A stretch of 64,000 bases of DNA from Planobacterium oryzisoli. GTDB lineage: Bacteria > Bacteroidota > Bacteroidia > Flavobacteriales > Weeksellaceae. This document shows, one piece after another, positions 52,627-61,935 of the stretch (within the stretch, counting starts at the first letter, position 1; the number at the start of each line of letters is the position of its first letter). The notes under the pieces are model-generated. The model was given only the letters and a program-made list of their open reading frames with translations, did no database searches and was not told the DNA's origin. Where the stretch lies: the NCBI RefSeq assembly GCF_015354315.1, contig NZ_JADKYY010000004.1:62001-126000 (forward strand). Direction: 5' to 3'. The position numbers and the translations under genes were made by a program.

Positions 52627-52728
52627 GCCCTTCCTTTAGGTTTTTTCAATTACGACCCACATTGACCTTCTTAGGCATTTGGGCAGAAACTATTATTTTG
52701 CGACCTTTACTTGAAAAGTGCCTGATAT

Positions 52729-54231
52729 ATGCCCACATCGCATCTAAAGAATAAATTCATTAAAGACCACTACGACGTAGTACTGGTAGGGGGAGGAATC
52801 ATGAGTACCACCCTGGCTATGCTGCTCCATACTTTAGAGCCCACCCTTAAGATAGCTATATTCGAGCGTCTGGGCCGCTTTGCCAAGGAAAGCTCCTCGG
52901 CATGGAACAATGCAGGTACGGGACACAGCGCCTTTTGCGAGCTCAACTATACCCCCATGGACAGTCAGGGACGCATAAGTATTACCAAAGCAGAGGCCAT
53001 TGCTACGCAGTTTGAGCTCTCCCGGCAGTTCTGGGCCTATATGGTAGAGAGGGGATTTGTCTCTGATCCCGAGGATTTCATTACCCCCTGTCCGCACCAG
53101 AGTTTGGTCTTTGGCCCAGAGGATAGGGAATTTCTGCGGAAACGCTTTGAAGCGATGCTCGAAAGCCCGCTCTTTAAGGGAATGGAGTACAGCGAGAATT
53201 TTGACAAACTAAGGGAATGGATGCCACTGATTATGGAAGGAAGAAGCCCTAAGGAAGTGCTTGCTGCCACGCGCATGGAGATCGGTACGGACGTGAATTT
53301 CGGCGCCCTCACCCGAAAGATGGGCAAGTTTCTATTGCACGAGTCGGAGGTAGAGATTTTCCTTTACCACGAGGTAAAGGACCTCGACCTGATCTCCGGA
53401 GGCGATTGGGAGCTGGAAATTCGCGACCGCCTGCATAATACCAACCATTCCACGCGGGCAGATTTCGTGTTCATTGGTGCAGGGGGCTACGCTCTGCCGC
53501 TTCTAGAGAGCGCCGATATTGTACAAAGCGAGGGGTACGGCGGATTCCCAGTCTCCGGCGAGTGGCTCGTATCCTTCAGCCCCGAACTTATAGCAAAGCA
53601 CCAATCCAAGGTCTATACCCTGGCCTCGGTGGATGCCCCCCCGATGTCGGTTCCCCATCTGGACCTTCGCACAATCGGAGGTGAGCAGGCGCTGCTTTTT
53701 GGACCGTTTGCGGGATTTTCCACCAAGTTCTTAAAGGAAGGTTCCTATTTGGATCTTCCCGAGAGTATAAATTTTAAGAATATCCGTTCCCTCTTTGGGG
53801 CATGGTGGCATAATCTTCCCCTTACCACGTATCTGGTCCAGCAGGTGGCTATGACCAAACTCCAGCGTATGAACCACCTTAGGGAGTTTGTTAAGGATGC
53901 CCGAGAGCAGGACTGGGAGGAAAAGGTAGCAGGTCAGAGGGTTCAGATTATAAAGAAAGACCCCGAGATGGGGGGACGATTGGAGTTTGGCACCGAGGTG
54001 GTGGTAGGAGCGTCCGGAACTATAGCCACACTGCTAGGAGCCTCTCCCGGGGCTTCGGTATGCGTTTCGGCGATGCTCGAGGTCTTGGAGCGCTGTTTCC
54101 CTACACGTATGGAGCAGGGCTGGAAAGAGAAGCTTCAAGGAATGATGCCTTCCTATGGCAAAGACTTGAGTAAGGATCCGGTGCTGCTACATCAGGTGCG
54201 CAGTGATACCGCGCGCATCCTTAAACTCTAA
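52729..54231 (+). CDS. mqo: Malate:quinone oxidoreductase
   Basis: 500 residues. FAD-binding N-terminus YDVVLVGGGIMSTTLAMLL, then GTGHSAFCELNYTP and the C-terminal GASPGASVCVSAML glycine-rich motif of the Mqo family. It oxidises malate to oxaloacetate at the membrane and passes electrons to the quinone pool, parallel with complex I encoded earlier. No -7 element could be placed with confidence. Confidence 0.95.
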   Translation: MPTSHLKNKFIKDHYDVVLVGGGIMSTTLAMLLHTLEPTLKIAIFERLGRFAKESSSAWNNAGTGHSAFCELNYTPMDSQGRISITKAEAIATQFELSRQFWAYMVERGFVSDPEDFITPCPHQSLVFGPEDREFLRKRFEAMLESPLFKGMEYSENFDKLREWMPLIMEGRSPKEVLAATRMEIGTDVNFGALTRKMGKFLLHESEVEIFLYHEVKDLDLISGGDWELEIRDRLHNTNHSTRADFVFIGAGGYALPLLESADIVQSEGYGGFPVSGEWLVSFSPELIAKHQSKVYTLASVDAPPMSVPHLDLRTIGGEQALLFGPFAGFSTKFLKEGSYLDLPESINFKNIRSLFGAWWHNLPLTTYLVQQVAMTKLQRMNHLREFVKDAREQDWEEKVAGQRVQIIKKDPEMGGRLEFGTEVVVGASGTIATLLGASPGASVCVSAMLEVLERCFPTRMEQGWKEKLQGMMPSYGKDLSKDPVLLHQVRSDTARILKL

Positions 54232-54258
54232 GTGTGCTCTACACGCTATTTTACAGTT

Positions 54259-54275
54259 AAAGCGATACGCTTTTT
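54259..54275 (+). terminator. Short terminator after mqo
   Basis: AAAGCG ATA CGCTTT hairpin (54259-54273) followed by T; only 6 bp and overlapping the end of recO, so weak. Confidence 0.4.
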
Positions 54276-54963
54276 ATTCGAAGAGTTCCTTGAGAACGGC
54301 TAAAGAAGCCGGGGTTTTAAACCCTGGGTAGTGGAAGCTAAAGTACAGTATCAGTGAATCCAAAAATGCCGCGCGCTGCCCGGAAGCAACAAGGTGACGG
54401 AGTGGGTTCTTGGCGGCGGCCATTTCTTTCCAAAGTAAGGAAAGTTCTCTGGAAAGAAGTGGATGTACCGGGGTATCTTGGTAGGTGCCTTCCTGAGGAT
54501 TGAGGAACGCAGCAGGCCCTGTAAGAGGCGAGAGACCCTGAAGCTCCAGCATCTGGTACATGAGCCCTAGATGCGCACTGCGGCTCTTTTCTTTCAATGC
54601 GTCGTGGAATTCTCCAATGGCTGTGAAAACCTTAGAGTGGTAGGGTTCCTGGCGCAGGATCTGATTTAAAAAGTCGGAAGCAAAAAAAAGCATGGAAGTA
54701 TCCACAAGATCCCACTCGGTGGGATTTGTGTCGGTAGGTTCCACCTTAAGTGCCGTAGCTAAGGTGCCGCGCGCGCGCTGGTCCCGCAGCCGTACCTCCA
54801 GAGGCATCAGGGGCTGCAGATAGGCTTTGCTGCGGCTTTTGGACCCAAAGGCGCCTTTCAGAAAGCAGCTGGTGTAGCCCTGGTCCCGTACGTACAGGCT
54901 TAAAATACCATCACTTTCTCCATAGCGCACTGTGGAGAGCAGGTACCCGCGCAGTGATTCCAT
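54274..54963 (-). CDS. recO: DNA repair protein RecO
   Basis: 229 residues from the ATG at 54963 (MESLRGYLLSTVRYGESDG); an ATG two codons upstream (54969) is also possible. The N-terminal OB-fold (LSLYVRDQGYTSCFLKGAFG, KAYLQPLMPLEVRLRD) and a helical C-terminus are typical. The zinc-finger Cys of some RecO proteins are absent, as usual in Bacteroidota. It loads RecA with RecR in gap repair. It lies 9 nt after the metallophosphatase gene. Confidence 0.9.
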   Translation of the reverse strand: MESLRGYLLSTVRYGESDGILSLYVRDQGYTSCFLKGAFGSKSRSKAYLQPLMPLEVRLRDQRARGTLATALKVEPTDTNPTEWDLVDTSMLFFASDFLNQILRQEPYHSKVFTAIGEFHDALKEKSRSAHLGLMYQMLELQGLSPLTGPAAFLNPQEGTYQDTPVHPLLSRELSLLWKEMAAAKNPLRHLVASGQRAAFLDSLILYFSFHYPGFKTPASLAVLKELFE

Positions 54964-54972
54964 GGCCATAGC

Positions 54973-55926
54973 CTAAGACCAGAATCCCTTAGGAGATTCT
55001 ACCGGAGTGTTCTGATAGGTGATCTGCCGGACCGATCCTTTGCGGTCGAACGTGTAGTCAAGTCTTCCGAGCATGAGTCCTGCAAAACCTACCTGGTTGA
55101 CTAAAACCTGCTCACCCACGGCATTTGTTAGGTTCTGGGGTTCGGGTAGGAAGGTATGGGTATGCCCCCCTAAAATTAGGTCAATCCCTTTGGTCTTCTC
55201 GGCAAGAACAACATCTGAGATCTGTGTGGAATCCCGGTAGCGGTAGCCCAGGTGGGAAAGACATACAACCAGGTCGCATTTCTTTTCCGTTTTCAGTAGC
55301 GCCGCGTAGTGGTTGGCCATCTCCACCGGATCGAGGTATTTCGTCTCCCCAAACTGTTTCTTTCCTACCAGACCTTCCAGCTCAATGCCTAAGCCTAGTA
55401 GTCCGATGCGAAGCCCGTTTCTCTCCACAACGCGGTAGGGCTCGGTTCTGCCCTCCACTAAGGTGTTGGAAAAATCGTAGTTGGAGGTGATGAAAGGAAA
55501 CTTTGCCTCGGGGAGTACTTTTACAAACCCTTCCAGTCCGTTGTCAAAGTCGTGGTTTCCCATAGTGGCTGCGTCGTAGCCCATCATGCTCATGAGCTTA
55601 AATTCCAGTGCACCCCCGAACATGTTAAAATACGGTGTTCCCTGAAATATATCCCCACTGTCCAGTAGCAGCACCCCTTTCTCTTCCCTTCGGATACGGG
55701 AGATAAGTTCGGCTCTGCGTACAAAACCACCCTTATGGGCGTTGCGTCCCGCGTTTTGGTCGAAGGGTTCAATACGGCTGTGCTGGTCGTTGGTATGCAG
55801 AATCGTAAGGGTGCGCGCACTGGAGCCCTCCGCACTTGAAACCGGAGAACCGAATAGAAGCCTAGGACTGAGGGACAGGGCCAGGGCCGAGCTTGAAGAG
55901 AGTTTTAAAAAGGTATTGCGTTTCAT
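54973..55926 (-). CDS. 5'-nucleotidase/UshA-like metallophosphatase (catalytic half)
   Basis: 317 residues. Signal region with twin-Arg-poor, Ser/Ala-rich leader (residues 1-30), then all metallophosphatase motifs: LHTNDQHSRIEPF, LLLDSGDIFQGTPYFN, ATMGNHDFDNG, VVCLSHLGYR and ILGGHTHTFLPEP. It contains only the calcineurin-like domain of UshA; the substrate-binding half is encoded by the next gene upstream in the transcript (15-nt gap). The pair would cleave extracellular nucleotides. Confidence 0.88.
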   Translation of the reverse strand: MKRNTFLKLSSSSALALSLSPRLLFGSPVSSAEGSSARTLTILHTNDQHSRIEPFDQNAGRNAHKGGFVRRAELISRIRREEKGVLLLDSGDIFQGTPYFNMFGGALEFKLMSMMGYDAATMGNHDFDNGLEGFVKVLPEAKFPFITSNYDFSNTLVEGRTEPYRVVERNGLRIGLLGLGIELEGLVGKKQFGETKYLDPVEMANHYAALLKTEKKCDLVVCLSHLGYRYRDSTQISDVVLAEKTKGIDLILGGHTHTFLPEPQNLTNAVGEQVLVNQVGFAGLMLGRLDYTFDRKGSVRQITYQNTPVESPKGFWS

Positions 55927-55941
55927 GGGACGGGACGAAAA

Positions 55942-56688
55942 TTAAGGTTGGAATTCTAAACGTAGGTCGGTGGGGCCTATCAGCTCCTTTTCCGATCGGA
56001 TTTTTTCAATATACAGGTCGCGCAGTTTAAGGCCGGTAGATACCATCTTCCCAAGGGAGAAGAAGGACATCTCATCGCCTCCCAGTGCCAAATAGTCTGA
56101 GGTTGCGATCGTGTAGGTCTTGTCTGGATCGATTTCCTTTCCTTGGATAAGGGCTTTTTCAATGCCTTCTCCTTTGGTTTTGATGTACAGTCCCGCCACG
56201 GGGTTATTCTTACGGGTTTTAAGGTAGTACGCAAATAAGGCGCCCAAATCGGTGCCTTTCATTTGTACCAGCACCAGCTCGTTCTCAAAAGGCATCACCT
56301 CGTAGATGTGGCGCAGCAGTACATCACCCTTTCCAATGGAGGTGCGGATACCCCCAATGTTGATCACCGCAGCCTCCACCTCGGGAAACCCATTTTGCTT
56401 GCCCCACTTTTGAGCGCTCTCCAGGGTGTAATCGGCCAGTAGGCCTCCTAAGGGGCTGTTGTCCCCAGCCTTGGAGAGTTCCCCCGGAGCGTACGATATC
56501 TTGGTGTTCATTTCCCTATCCATCGTACTCTTATAGGGTGCAATGGTTTGGAGTATCTTAGGGTCTTCAGGGAGCTCAGGGGTGATTTCCTGGTTTTTGG
56601 AAGTCTCGACCGATTGCAGGGCAAGGGGCGCCTGACACGAGCTTGCGGCCAGGAGTAAGAGGACAGGAATAAAAAAACGTCGGTTCAT
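55942..56688 (-). CDS. 5'-nucleotidase C-terminal-domain lipoprotein (substrate-binding half of UshA)
   Basis: 248 residues. Lipobox LAASSC (Cys about residue 18) marks a lipoprotein. The 5_nucleotid_C domain is shown by NSPLGGLLADYTLESAQ, VINIGGIRTSIGKGDVLLRH and EVMPFENELVLVQMKG. In canonical enzymes this domain is fused to the metallophosphatase; here it is a separate gene upstream in the operon, a split common in Flavobacteriia. Confidence 0.88.
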   Translation of the reverse strand: MNRRFFIPVLLLLAASSCQAPLALQSVETSKNQEITPELPEDPKILQTIAPYKSTMDREMNTKISYAPGELSKAGDNSPLGGLLADYTLESAQKWGKQNGFPEVEAAVINIGGIRTSIGKGDVLLRHIYEVMPFENELVLVQMKGTDLGALFAYYLKTRKNNPVAGLYIKTKGEGIEKALIQGKEIDPDKTYTIATSDYLALGGDEMSFFSLGKMVSTGLKLRDLYIEKIRSEKELIGPTDLRLEFQP

Positions 56689-56713
56689 AATAAGGCACTT
56701 TATGCTGCTGCTA

Positions 56714-56721
56714 CAAATATA
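56714..56721 (-). promoter_or_regulatory. -7 promoter element (TATATTTG) of the split nucleotidase operon
   Basis: Minus-strand exact TAnnTTTG, 25 nt before the ATG at 56688. Confidence 0.6.
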
Positions 56722-56780
56722 GGTATTAATAAAATTCAGGGCCGAAGGCGGAAGGATTTTTACGTATTAATTCCTACATT

Positions 56781-56788
56781 TACATTTG
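56781..56788 (+). promoter_or_regulatory. -7 promoter element (TACATTTG) of dapA
   Basis: Exact TAnnTTTG, 17 nt before the dapA ATG; a TACATTTA copy overlaps at 56775-56782. Confidence 0.65.
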
Positions 56789-56805
56789 CTAAAAGACAAA
56801 ACAAG

Positions 56806-57681
56806 ATGAATCAGTTTAACGGTGTGGGCGTAGCACTAGTTACCCCATTTAAAGAAGACCTTTCCCTGGATCTAGACGCATTGGACAGGTTAATTGAATA
56901 CAATATTGAGGGAGGCACTTCCTATTTGGTGGTTCTTGGAACTACCGCAGAGGCAGCAACCCTATCCCCAGAAGAAAAACAGGCCGTCATGGACCGTGTA
57001 GTAAAAACCAATGCCGGGCGCCTTCCGTTGGTACTTGGGATTGGAGGAAACAACACCATGGAAGTACAGCGCGCTATCGAGAAGGCAGATATGGAACAGT
57101 TCGATGCCATTCTCTCGGTTTCCCCGTACTACAACCGTCCTAGCCAGGAGGGGCTCTACCAGCACTACCGCGCACTGGCTCAGACCGGTAAGCCTATTAT
57201 TATCTACAACGTTCCCTCTCGTACGGGACAGAATCTGGAGGCTGCTACCACGCTGCGCCTGGCCAGGGAGTTTACGAACCTATTCATGATCAAGGAGGCG
57301 GCACCAAATATCGCGCAGTATTTCGATATCCTGCGCTTAAAGCCGGAAGGATTTATGCTGGCCTCAGGCGATGACGAATATACCCTGCCAGTGACCCTTG
57401 CCGGTGGAAGCGGGGTGATTTCCGTGATAGGTCAGGCCTATCCTAAGGAGTTTTCGCAGATGGTTGCCCTGGCAAAAGAAGGAAAGGTTAAGGAAGCCTA
57501 CCGCATACACAATTCCCTAGTGGAAATTACCCGTCTCATCTTTGCAGAAGGAAATCCTGCGGGAATAAAGGCTGTGCTTGCTAAAAAAGGAATCATCCAG
57601 AACTATCTTCGTCTTCCTTTGGTGGCAGCCAGTACTTCTTTGGAGGAGAAACTCTACGAGCAGATGCAGAAACTCTCCTAA
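56806..57681 (+). CDS. dapA: 4-hydroxy-tetrahydrodipicolinate synthase
   Basis: 291 residues. The TIM-barrel enzyme shows VLGTTAEAATLS, the catalytic Tyr in SPYYNRPSQEGLYQHY and the Schiff-base Lys in LFMIKEAAP. It condenses pyruvate with aspartate semialdehyde on the way to lysine and peptidoglycan diaminopimelate. Monocistronic and divergent from the nucleotidase operon. Confidence 0.96.
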   Translation: MNQFNGVGVALVTPFKEDLSLDLDALDRLIEYNIEGGTSYLVVLGTTAEAATLSPEEKQAVMDRVVKTNAGRLPLVLGIGGNNTMEVQRAIEKADMEQFDAILSVSPYYNRPSQEGLYQHYRALAQTGKPIIIYNVPSRTGQNLEAATTLRLAREFTNLFMIKEAAPNIAQYFDILRLKPEGFMLASGDDEYTLPVTLAGGSGVISVIGQAYPKEFSQMVALAKEGKVKEAYRIHNSLVEITRLIFAEGNPAGIKAVLAKKGIIQNYLRLPLVAASTSLEEKLYEQMQKLS

Positions 57682-57763
57682 AAGAAGGAGGTATACTATC
57701 TAGCGGCCCAAGGTGCCTTCCAAGCGCCCTGCGCCGTTTTTTTCTATTTTTTTCTTTCTTACC

Positions 57764-58267
57764 ATGGTATTTCAAAGAGCACAACCCAGCAGCATCCCAC
57801 TGCTTGCAGAGCTGGCACGAAAGAGCTGGCAGCAGGCCTATACCGGTATTCTGTCCCAGGAGCAGATTTCCTACATGCTGGAGCTTCTTTACAGTCCGCC
57901 TGCGCTTTTGCGCCTGCTTGAAAGTTCCTCTATGGAGTACTACCTTTTGGTGGATCCGGCCCGAGGCGCCGAAGGCTTTCTTTTACTGGAACACGGAGCG
58001 GAGAATCTATCCACCAAGATCCACCGGCTGTACCTACTGGACTTAGCCAAAGGATCAGGCAAGGGGCGCAGTGCAGTAGCCTTTGCGGCGCACCGTGCGC
58101 TTGAAGCCGGATCCTTGCGTATCACATTGAATGTGAACCGGCACAATCCTGCAAAGCAGTTCTACGAGCATATCGGTTTAAAGGTGCTGAAAGAAGAATG
58201 CATAGACATTGGCGCAGGGTTTGTAATGGATGATTTTGTCCTGGGAATGGATTTGATGAAAGTATAA
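57764..58267 (+). CDS. GNAT-family N-acetyltransferase
   Basis: 167 residues from the ATG at 57764 (MVFQRAQPSSIPLLAELARK); the frame is open from 57713 but that part is unlike the family. LYLLDLAKGSGKGRSAVAFA resembles the acetyl-CoA-binding R/QxxGxG/A motif, and LNVNRHNPAKQFYEHIGLKV the typical end of a GNAT domain. Substrate unknown. Confidence 0.82.
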   Translation: MVFQRAQPSSIPLLAELARKSWQQAYTGILSQEQISYMLELLYSPPALLRLLESSSMEYYLLVDPARGAEGFLLLEHGAENLSTKIHRLYLLDLAKGSGKGRSAVAFAAHRALEAGSLRITLNVNRHNPAKQFYEHIGLKVLKEECIDIGAGFVMDDFVLGMDLMKV

Positions 58268-58341
58268 GCCAGCGCAGAAATTCTGTAAAGCGCGGTGCGG
58301 TCTTTTTTGGGAGCTTTGGAATATAAACTAAAGCCTTTACC

Positions 58342-58602
58342 ATGGAGCGACTAGACATTCTTGAGGCTTATTTCGTAAAGCTTCACCAGCATTTTGGAAT
58401 TAAAGAGATAGGATTCAAAGACCGTGCGCTGCAGATCGATGAGAAGTACTTACGCAGCATGGTTTTCTGTTGTCAGGATTTCAACGAGGAGTTCGATAAC
58501 CTACTCGAACACTGCCAAAAGGTTCACCAGGAGCTTAACCGCGACTTTAGACTCAAGATACGCCGCGACATGAATAATAACTATTTTGTCCTTGTGGCAT
58601 AA
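58342..58602 (+). CDS. Small soluble protein of unknown function
   Basis: 86 residues, helical and charged, with CCQDFNEEFDNLLEHCQK in the middle (three Cys) and no signal peptide or membrane segment. No family recognised. It is followed by a terminator at 58639 and has no exact -7 element upstream. Confidence 0.5.
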   Translation: MERLDILEAYFVKLHQHFGIKEIGFKDRALQIDEKYLRSMVFCCQDFNEEFDNLLEHCQKVHQELNRDFRLKIRRDMNNNYFVLVA

Positions 58603-58638
58603 AAAAGGCTATTGTACTTATTCATTGTATTATACTTG

Positions 58639-58680
58639 CAAAGTTTCCTTCGCTACGCAGAGGAAACTTTGTGTTTTTAC
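58639..58680 (+). terminator. Terminator before the AraC-family operon
   Basis: CAAAGTTTCCT (58639-58649) / AGGAAACTTTG (58661-58671), perfect 11 bp, followed by TGTTTTT. Confidence 0.8.
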
Positions 58681-58703
58681 AACACCAATTCTTTTTGTAT
58701 ATT

Positions 58704-58711
58704 TACTTTTG
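58704..58711 (+). promoter_or_regulatory. -7 promoter element (TACTTTTG) of the AraC-RR-HK operon
   Basis: Exact TAnnTTTG, 15 nt before the ATG at 58727; supports that start over an earlier one at 58586. Confidence 0.65.
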
Positions 58712-58726
58712 AAAAAATACGACCGT

Positions 58727-59290
58727 ATGAAAATGAACGTGAAGTTCGATTTTAATGCTATATGCAAAAAGGTACTGGAGGAGCAGCTCGATAGCCTTGG
58801 AATCCGTTACCGTCTTTTAAACTTCGGCGAGGTGGAAATCCTGGAAAAAATCTCCAAAGAAAAAGAGAGCGACCTTAGGGAAAAACTCGAACACTACGGC
58901 ATAGAGGTGATTGAAAACCAGAAGACCGTACTGGTGCAGAAAATCAAGGATGCCATCATTGGTATGATTTTTTCCGAAGAGCCTGTACATGTGAAGGCCT
59001 CCGTCTATTTGGCCGATAAGCTGGGCCATTCCTACGGGTATATATCCAATATATTTTCTCAGGTTACCTACACATCCATCGAGAATTTCATTATCCTTCA
59101 GAAAATCGAGTACGCAAAGCAGCTGCTCATCATGGAAAAACTATCGCTTACCGATATTGCCCACCGACTGAATTATTCCTCAGTGGCGCATTTAAGCACA
59201 CAGTTCAAAAACACCACCGGAATGACGCCTTCCCAGTTTCAGAAAATCATTTCCAAACGAAGAGAAACCGCCATTAAAAGTACCTTATGA
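58727..59290 (+). CDS. AraC-family regulator with HMA-like N-terminal domain
   Basis: 187 residues from the ATG at 58727 (MKMNVKFDFNAICKKVLEEQ). Residues about 90-180 form the AraC double HTH (LADKLGHSYGYISNIFSQVT, LTDIAHRLNYSSVAHLSTQF). Residues 1-75 look like the ferredoxin-like fold of a heavy-metal-associated domain seen in related Bacteroidota AraC proteins (LEEQLDSLGIRYRLLNFGEV, HYGIEVIENQKTVLVQKI), but the usual paired Cys are missing. The stop overlaps the response-regulator start by 4 nt (ATGA). Likely controlled by, or acting with, the two following genes. Confidence 0.78.
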   Translation: MKMNVKFDFNAICKKVLEEQLDSLGIRYRLLNFGEVEILEKISKEKESDLREKLEHYGIEVIENQKTVLVQKIKDAIIGMIFSEEPVHVKASVYLADKLGHSYGYISNIFSQVTYTSIENFIILQKIEYAKQLLIMEKLSLTDIAHRLNYSSVAHLSTQFKNTTGMTPSQFQKIISKRRETAIKSTL

Positions 59291-59733
59291 CAAAAGAATA
59301 TACCCATATCATCCTTGCCGACGACGACGAGGACGACAGACTCTTCTTCACCGACGCTTTTGAAGAACTGAAGATTTCCACCAAAGTCCAGACCTTTAAG
59401 GACGGAGCGGAACTTATGGAGTATTTGAACTCCGAACAAGCGGTTCTTCCCGAGATCCTTTTTCTGGATTTGAATATGCCCAAGAAGAACGGAATCGAAT
59501 GCCTGCATGAGATCAAATCCAATCCCAAGTTTGAAAATATGGCCATTGCCATCTACTCAACCTCCTCCTCTGAGGAGCATATCGAGGAGACCTTTGTGAG
59601 TGGAGCCAATATCTACATTAAAAAACCAAGCGAGTTTCAGACTCTAAAGAAAGTGCTCTCCGATGTGGTGACCATGAACTGGCAGTACCATACCACCGGT
59701 ATGAACAAGGATAATTTCCTGCTGCGCTTCTAG
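59287..59733 (+). CDS. Single-domain response regulator
   Basis: 148 residues, receiver domain only. Acidic pocket in ILADDDEDDRLFF (Asp13-14), phospho-acceptor Asp61 (LFLDLNMPKKNG), switch Ser/Thr in YSTSSSEEH and Lys in IYIKKPSEF. This is the Rcp-like form that pairs with phytochrome-type histidine kinases. Starts within the AraC gene stop and ends 3 nt before the kinase gene. Confidence 0.9.
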   Translation: MTKEYTHIILADDDEDDRLFFTDAFEELKISTKVQTFKDGAELMEYLNSEQAVLPEILFLDLNMPKKNGIECLHEIKSNPKFENMAIAIYSTSSSEEHIEETFVSGANIYIKKPSEFQTLKKVLSDVVTMNWQYHTTGMNKDNFLLRF

Positions 59734-59736
59734 ACT

Positions 59737-61935
59737 ATGACGTTTTTAAACCGTTCGCTGTTTTTCCTTAGGCTCATCTTCGTGGTGGCCATTGCCTTGG
59801 TGTTTTTTTTAAGTGCCCTTTCTTATAAACACCTGGAGAACCTGAATCAAAGCAACGAAATGGTAAACCACTCCTTCGATGTGTCGCTAAAGCTCGAGGA
59901 GCTACATGCGCATCTTAAAGGAATTGAAACCGAACGTAGAAACTACATCCTTACCGGAGACCGGCACCACCGAGCCCTTATACCACCGATGGACAAGACC
60001 ATTCGTCGTGTGGTTGGGGAACTTTCCCTGCTGCTCTATAAAGATCCCACCCAGCAGCACAATATGATGGCCTTGCAGAGTGCAGTGGCCAGGAAGCTGC
60101 AGATAGTGGGAGAGACCTACCAAAGGGATAATATCACCTACACCCAACAGGAACTGATTTATTCCCTTACGCAGGGTAACCAGGTAATGGACCAAATCTC
60201 CAAACGCATTGACAGTATGCTGGTGCGTGAGAAGGACCTTTTAGAGCGTAGACGCTCTGAACTCCTATTTTCGCAGAAGAATACACCGGTATACCTCTAC
60301 ATTATCTCGCTGTTTTCCCTGGCACTTCTGGCTTTTTCCTTCTATAGGATTAACCGGGACGTCAAGCAGCAAAAGTTAATTAACCGGGAGCTGCAGCTTT
60401 CGCTCGATACCTTAAATCTTTCCGAGACAGTGGGCGAATACGGTATCTGGACCTTTATGCCTGACAGCGGGGTGTATACCTTCTCGGACAATATATACCG
60501 GCTTTTAGGACTTGAGCCGCAAAGTTTTCCTGCTACAGTGGAGCACTACATGGAGCATGTGCATCCTGAGGATCAGAAGCGTTTCAAGGACAATTTCCAC
60601 CTTATGGGAACCAAGGACACCGGGCCTTTCAAGTTTCGGGTCATAAGAAGGGACGGGCAGCAGCGGCATTTTCAGGCTACCGGCAAGTATGTAAATACCC
60701 TCACAGGGGATCAGGTACTGCTTGGTATTATTACCGACGTATCACACGATATTGAGAACCGGCTGAAACTGGAAGGAATCAACTGGGTTTTAACCGAAAG
60801 AAACAAGAACCTCTCCATTTCCAACCAGACCTTTGGAGAGGCAGAAAAGATAGGTAATTTCGGAATATGGCATTGGTTTTCCAAAAACGACCGGTTTGTA
60901 TTTTCTGATAATTTTATCCGTTTGTTTGGCTACGATCCCAAGCGATTTGAGCACCGACTGAAGAATTTCATGCCGGCTATACATCCCGACGACCGCAGCC
61001 TAGTGATCTCCCAGCTCCAGCGTATGCGTAAAGGGGAGAGCCAGGAAGGCTTCATACTGCGTGTGGACCGCCACGACGATCAGCAGCTTCGTTACCTTTC
61101 GGTTTCTTCCCGGAAAATAGACGATGCGGCCAACGGACAGTACTATCTGGTCATAGCACAGGACATCACCGAGGAATACCTGGATAAGCAGCTGATCGAG
61201 GAAAAGAACATTATTCTGGAAGCCAACAACAAGGAACTCTCCGCGTTCAACTACGCTGCCAGTCATGACCTCCAGGAGCCTCTTCGCAAGATAGAGACTT
61301 TCCTTTCACGCCTGAAAGACAAAGACTACACCAAGCTCTCAGAAAGCGGTCAGCAGTACATGGACCGTACCTTGCTTGCTGCGGGTAGGATGCGCGCGCT
61401 TATAGAAGACCTACTTCAGTTCTCGCGTTCCACACGCTCGGAAGAGATTTTCGAGAAGGTAAATCTTAACCGTGTCATGCAACAGGTACAGGAAGAACAG
61501 GCCCATTCCATCGAGGAGAAAAACGCTCGAATTGTATCGGAAAAGCTACCTACCGTGCGTGCAGTACCCTTCCAGATGCACCAGCTTTTTGCCAATCTTA
61601 TCGGAAATTCGCTTAAGTATTCTAAGAAGGACCTGGCACCGGAAATCACCATCACAGTCAGTAGGGTGAGCTCCGAGGAGGTCCCTCAGCTAAAACGCAG
61701 TGGGAAGCGTCAGTACTATAAGATCGTATTCCAAGACAACGGGATTGGTTTCGAGAACCAGTATGCAGATAAGATCTTTACCCTCTTCAGCCGTCTTCAT
61801 GGACGCAGCGACTACGAAGGAACCGGGATAGGTCTGGCCATCTGTAAAAAGATAATGGACAACCATAACGGTTGCATTTACGCACGTGGAGAAGAGGGCA
61901 AGGGGGCCACCTTCACCGTTCTTATTCCAGCATAG
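59737..61935 (+). CDS. CHASE3/PAS-type sensor histidine kinase
   Basis: 732 residues. Membrane helix at about 7-29, periplasmic CHASE3-like helical sensor (about 30-180), second helix about 183-203, PAS domain (about 225-345, WTFMPDSGVYTFSDN), second PAS (about 365-480, WHWFSKNDRFVFSDN), HisKA with His510 (AASHDLQEPLRKIE) and HATPase (HQLFANLIGNSLKYSKKD, GTGIGLAICKKIMDNHNG). The kinase end is like those of bacteriophytochromes. It most likely phosphorylates the adjacent receiver. Signal unknown. Confidence 0.92.
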   Translation: MTFLNRSLFFLRLIFVVAIALVFFLSALSYKHLENLNQSNEMVNHSFDVSLKLEELHAHLKGIETERRNYILTGDRHHRALIPPMDKTIRRVVGELSLLLYKDPTQQHNMMALQSAVARKLQIVGETYQRDNITYTQQELIYSLTQGNQVMDQISKRIDSMLVREKDLLERRRSELLFSQKNTPVYLYIISLFSLALLAFSFYRINRDVKQQKLINRELQLSLDTLNLSETVGEYGIWTFMPDSGVYTFSDNIYRLLGLEPQSFPATVEHYMEHVHPEDQKRFKDNFHLMGTKDTGPFKFRVIRRDGQQRHFQATGKYVNTLTGDQVLLGIITDVSHDIENRLKLEGINWVLTERNKNLSISNQTFGEAEKIGNFGIWHWFSKNDRFVFSDNFIRLFGYDPKRFEHRLKNFMPAIHPDDRSLVISQLQRMRKGESQEGFILRVDRHDDQQLRYLSVSSRKIDDAANGQYYLVIAQDITEEYLDKQLIEEKNIILEANNKELSAFNYAASHDLQEPLRKIETFLSRLKDKDYTKLSESGQQYMDRTLLAAGRMRALIEDLLQFSRSTRSEEIFEKVNLNRVMQQVQEEQAHSIEEKNARIVSEKLPTVRAVPFQMHQLFANLIGNSLKYSKKDLAPEITITVSRVSSEEVPQLKRSGKRQYYKIVFQDNGIGFENQYADKIFTLFSRLHGRSDYEGTGIGLAICKKIMDNHNGCIYARGEEGKGATFTVLIPA

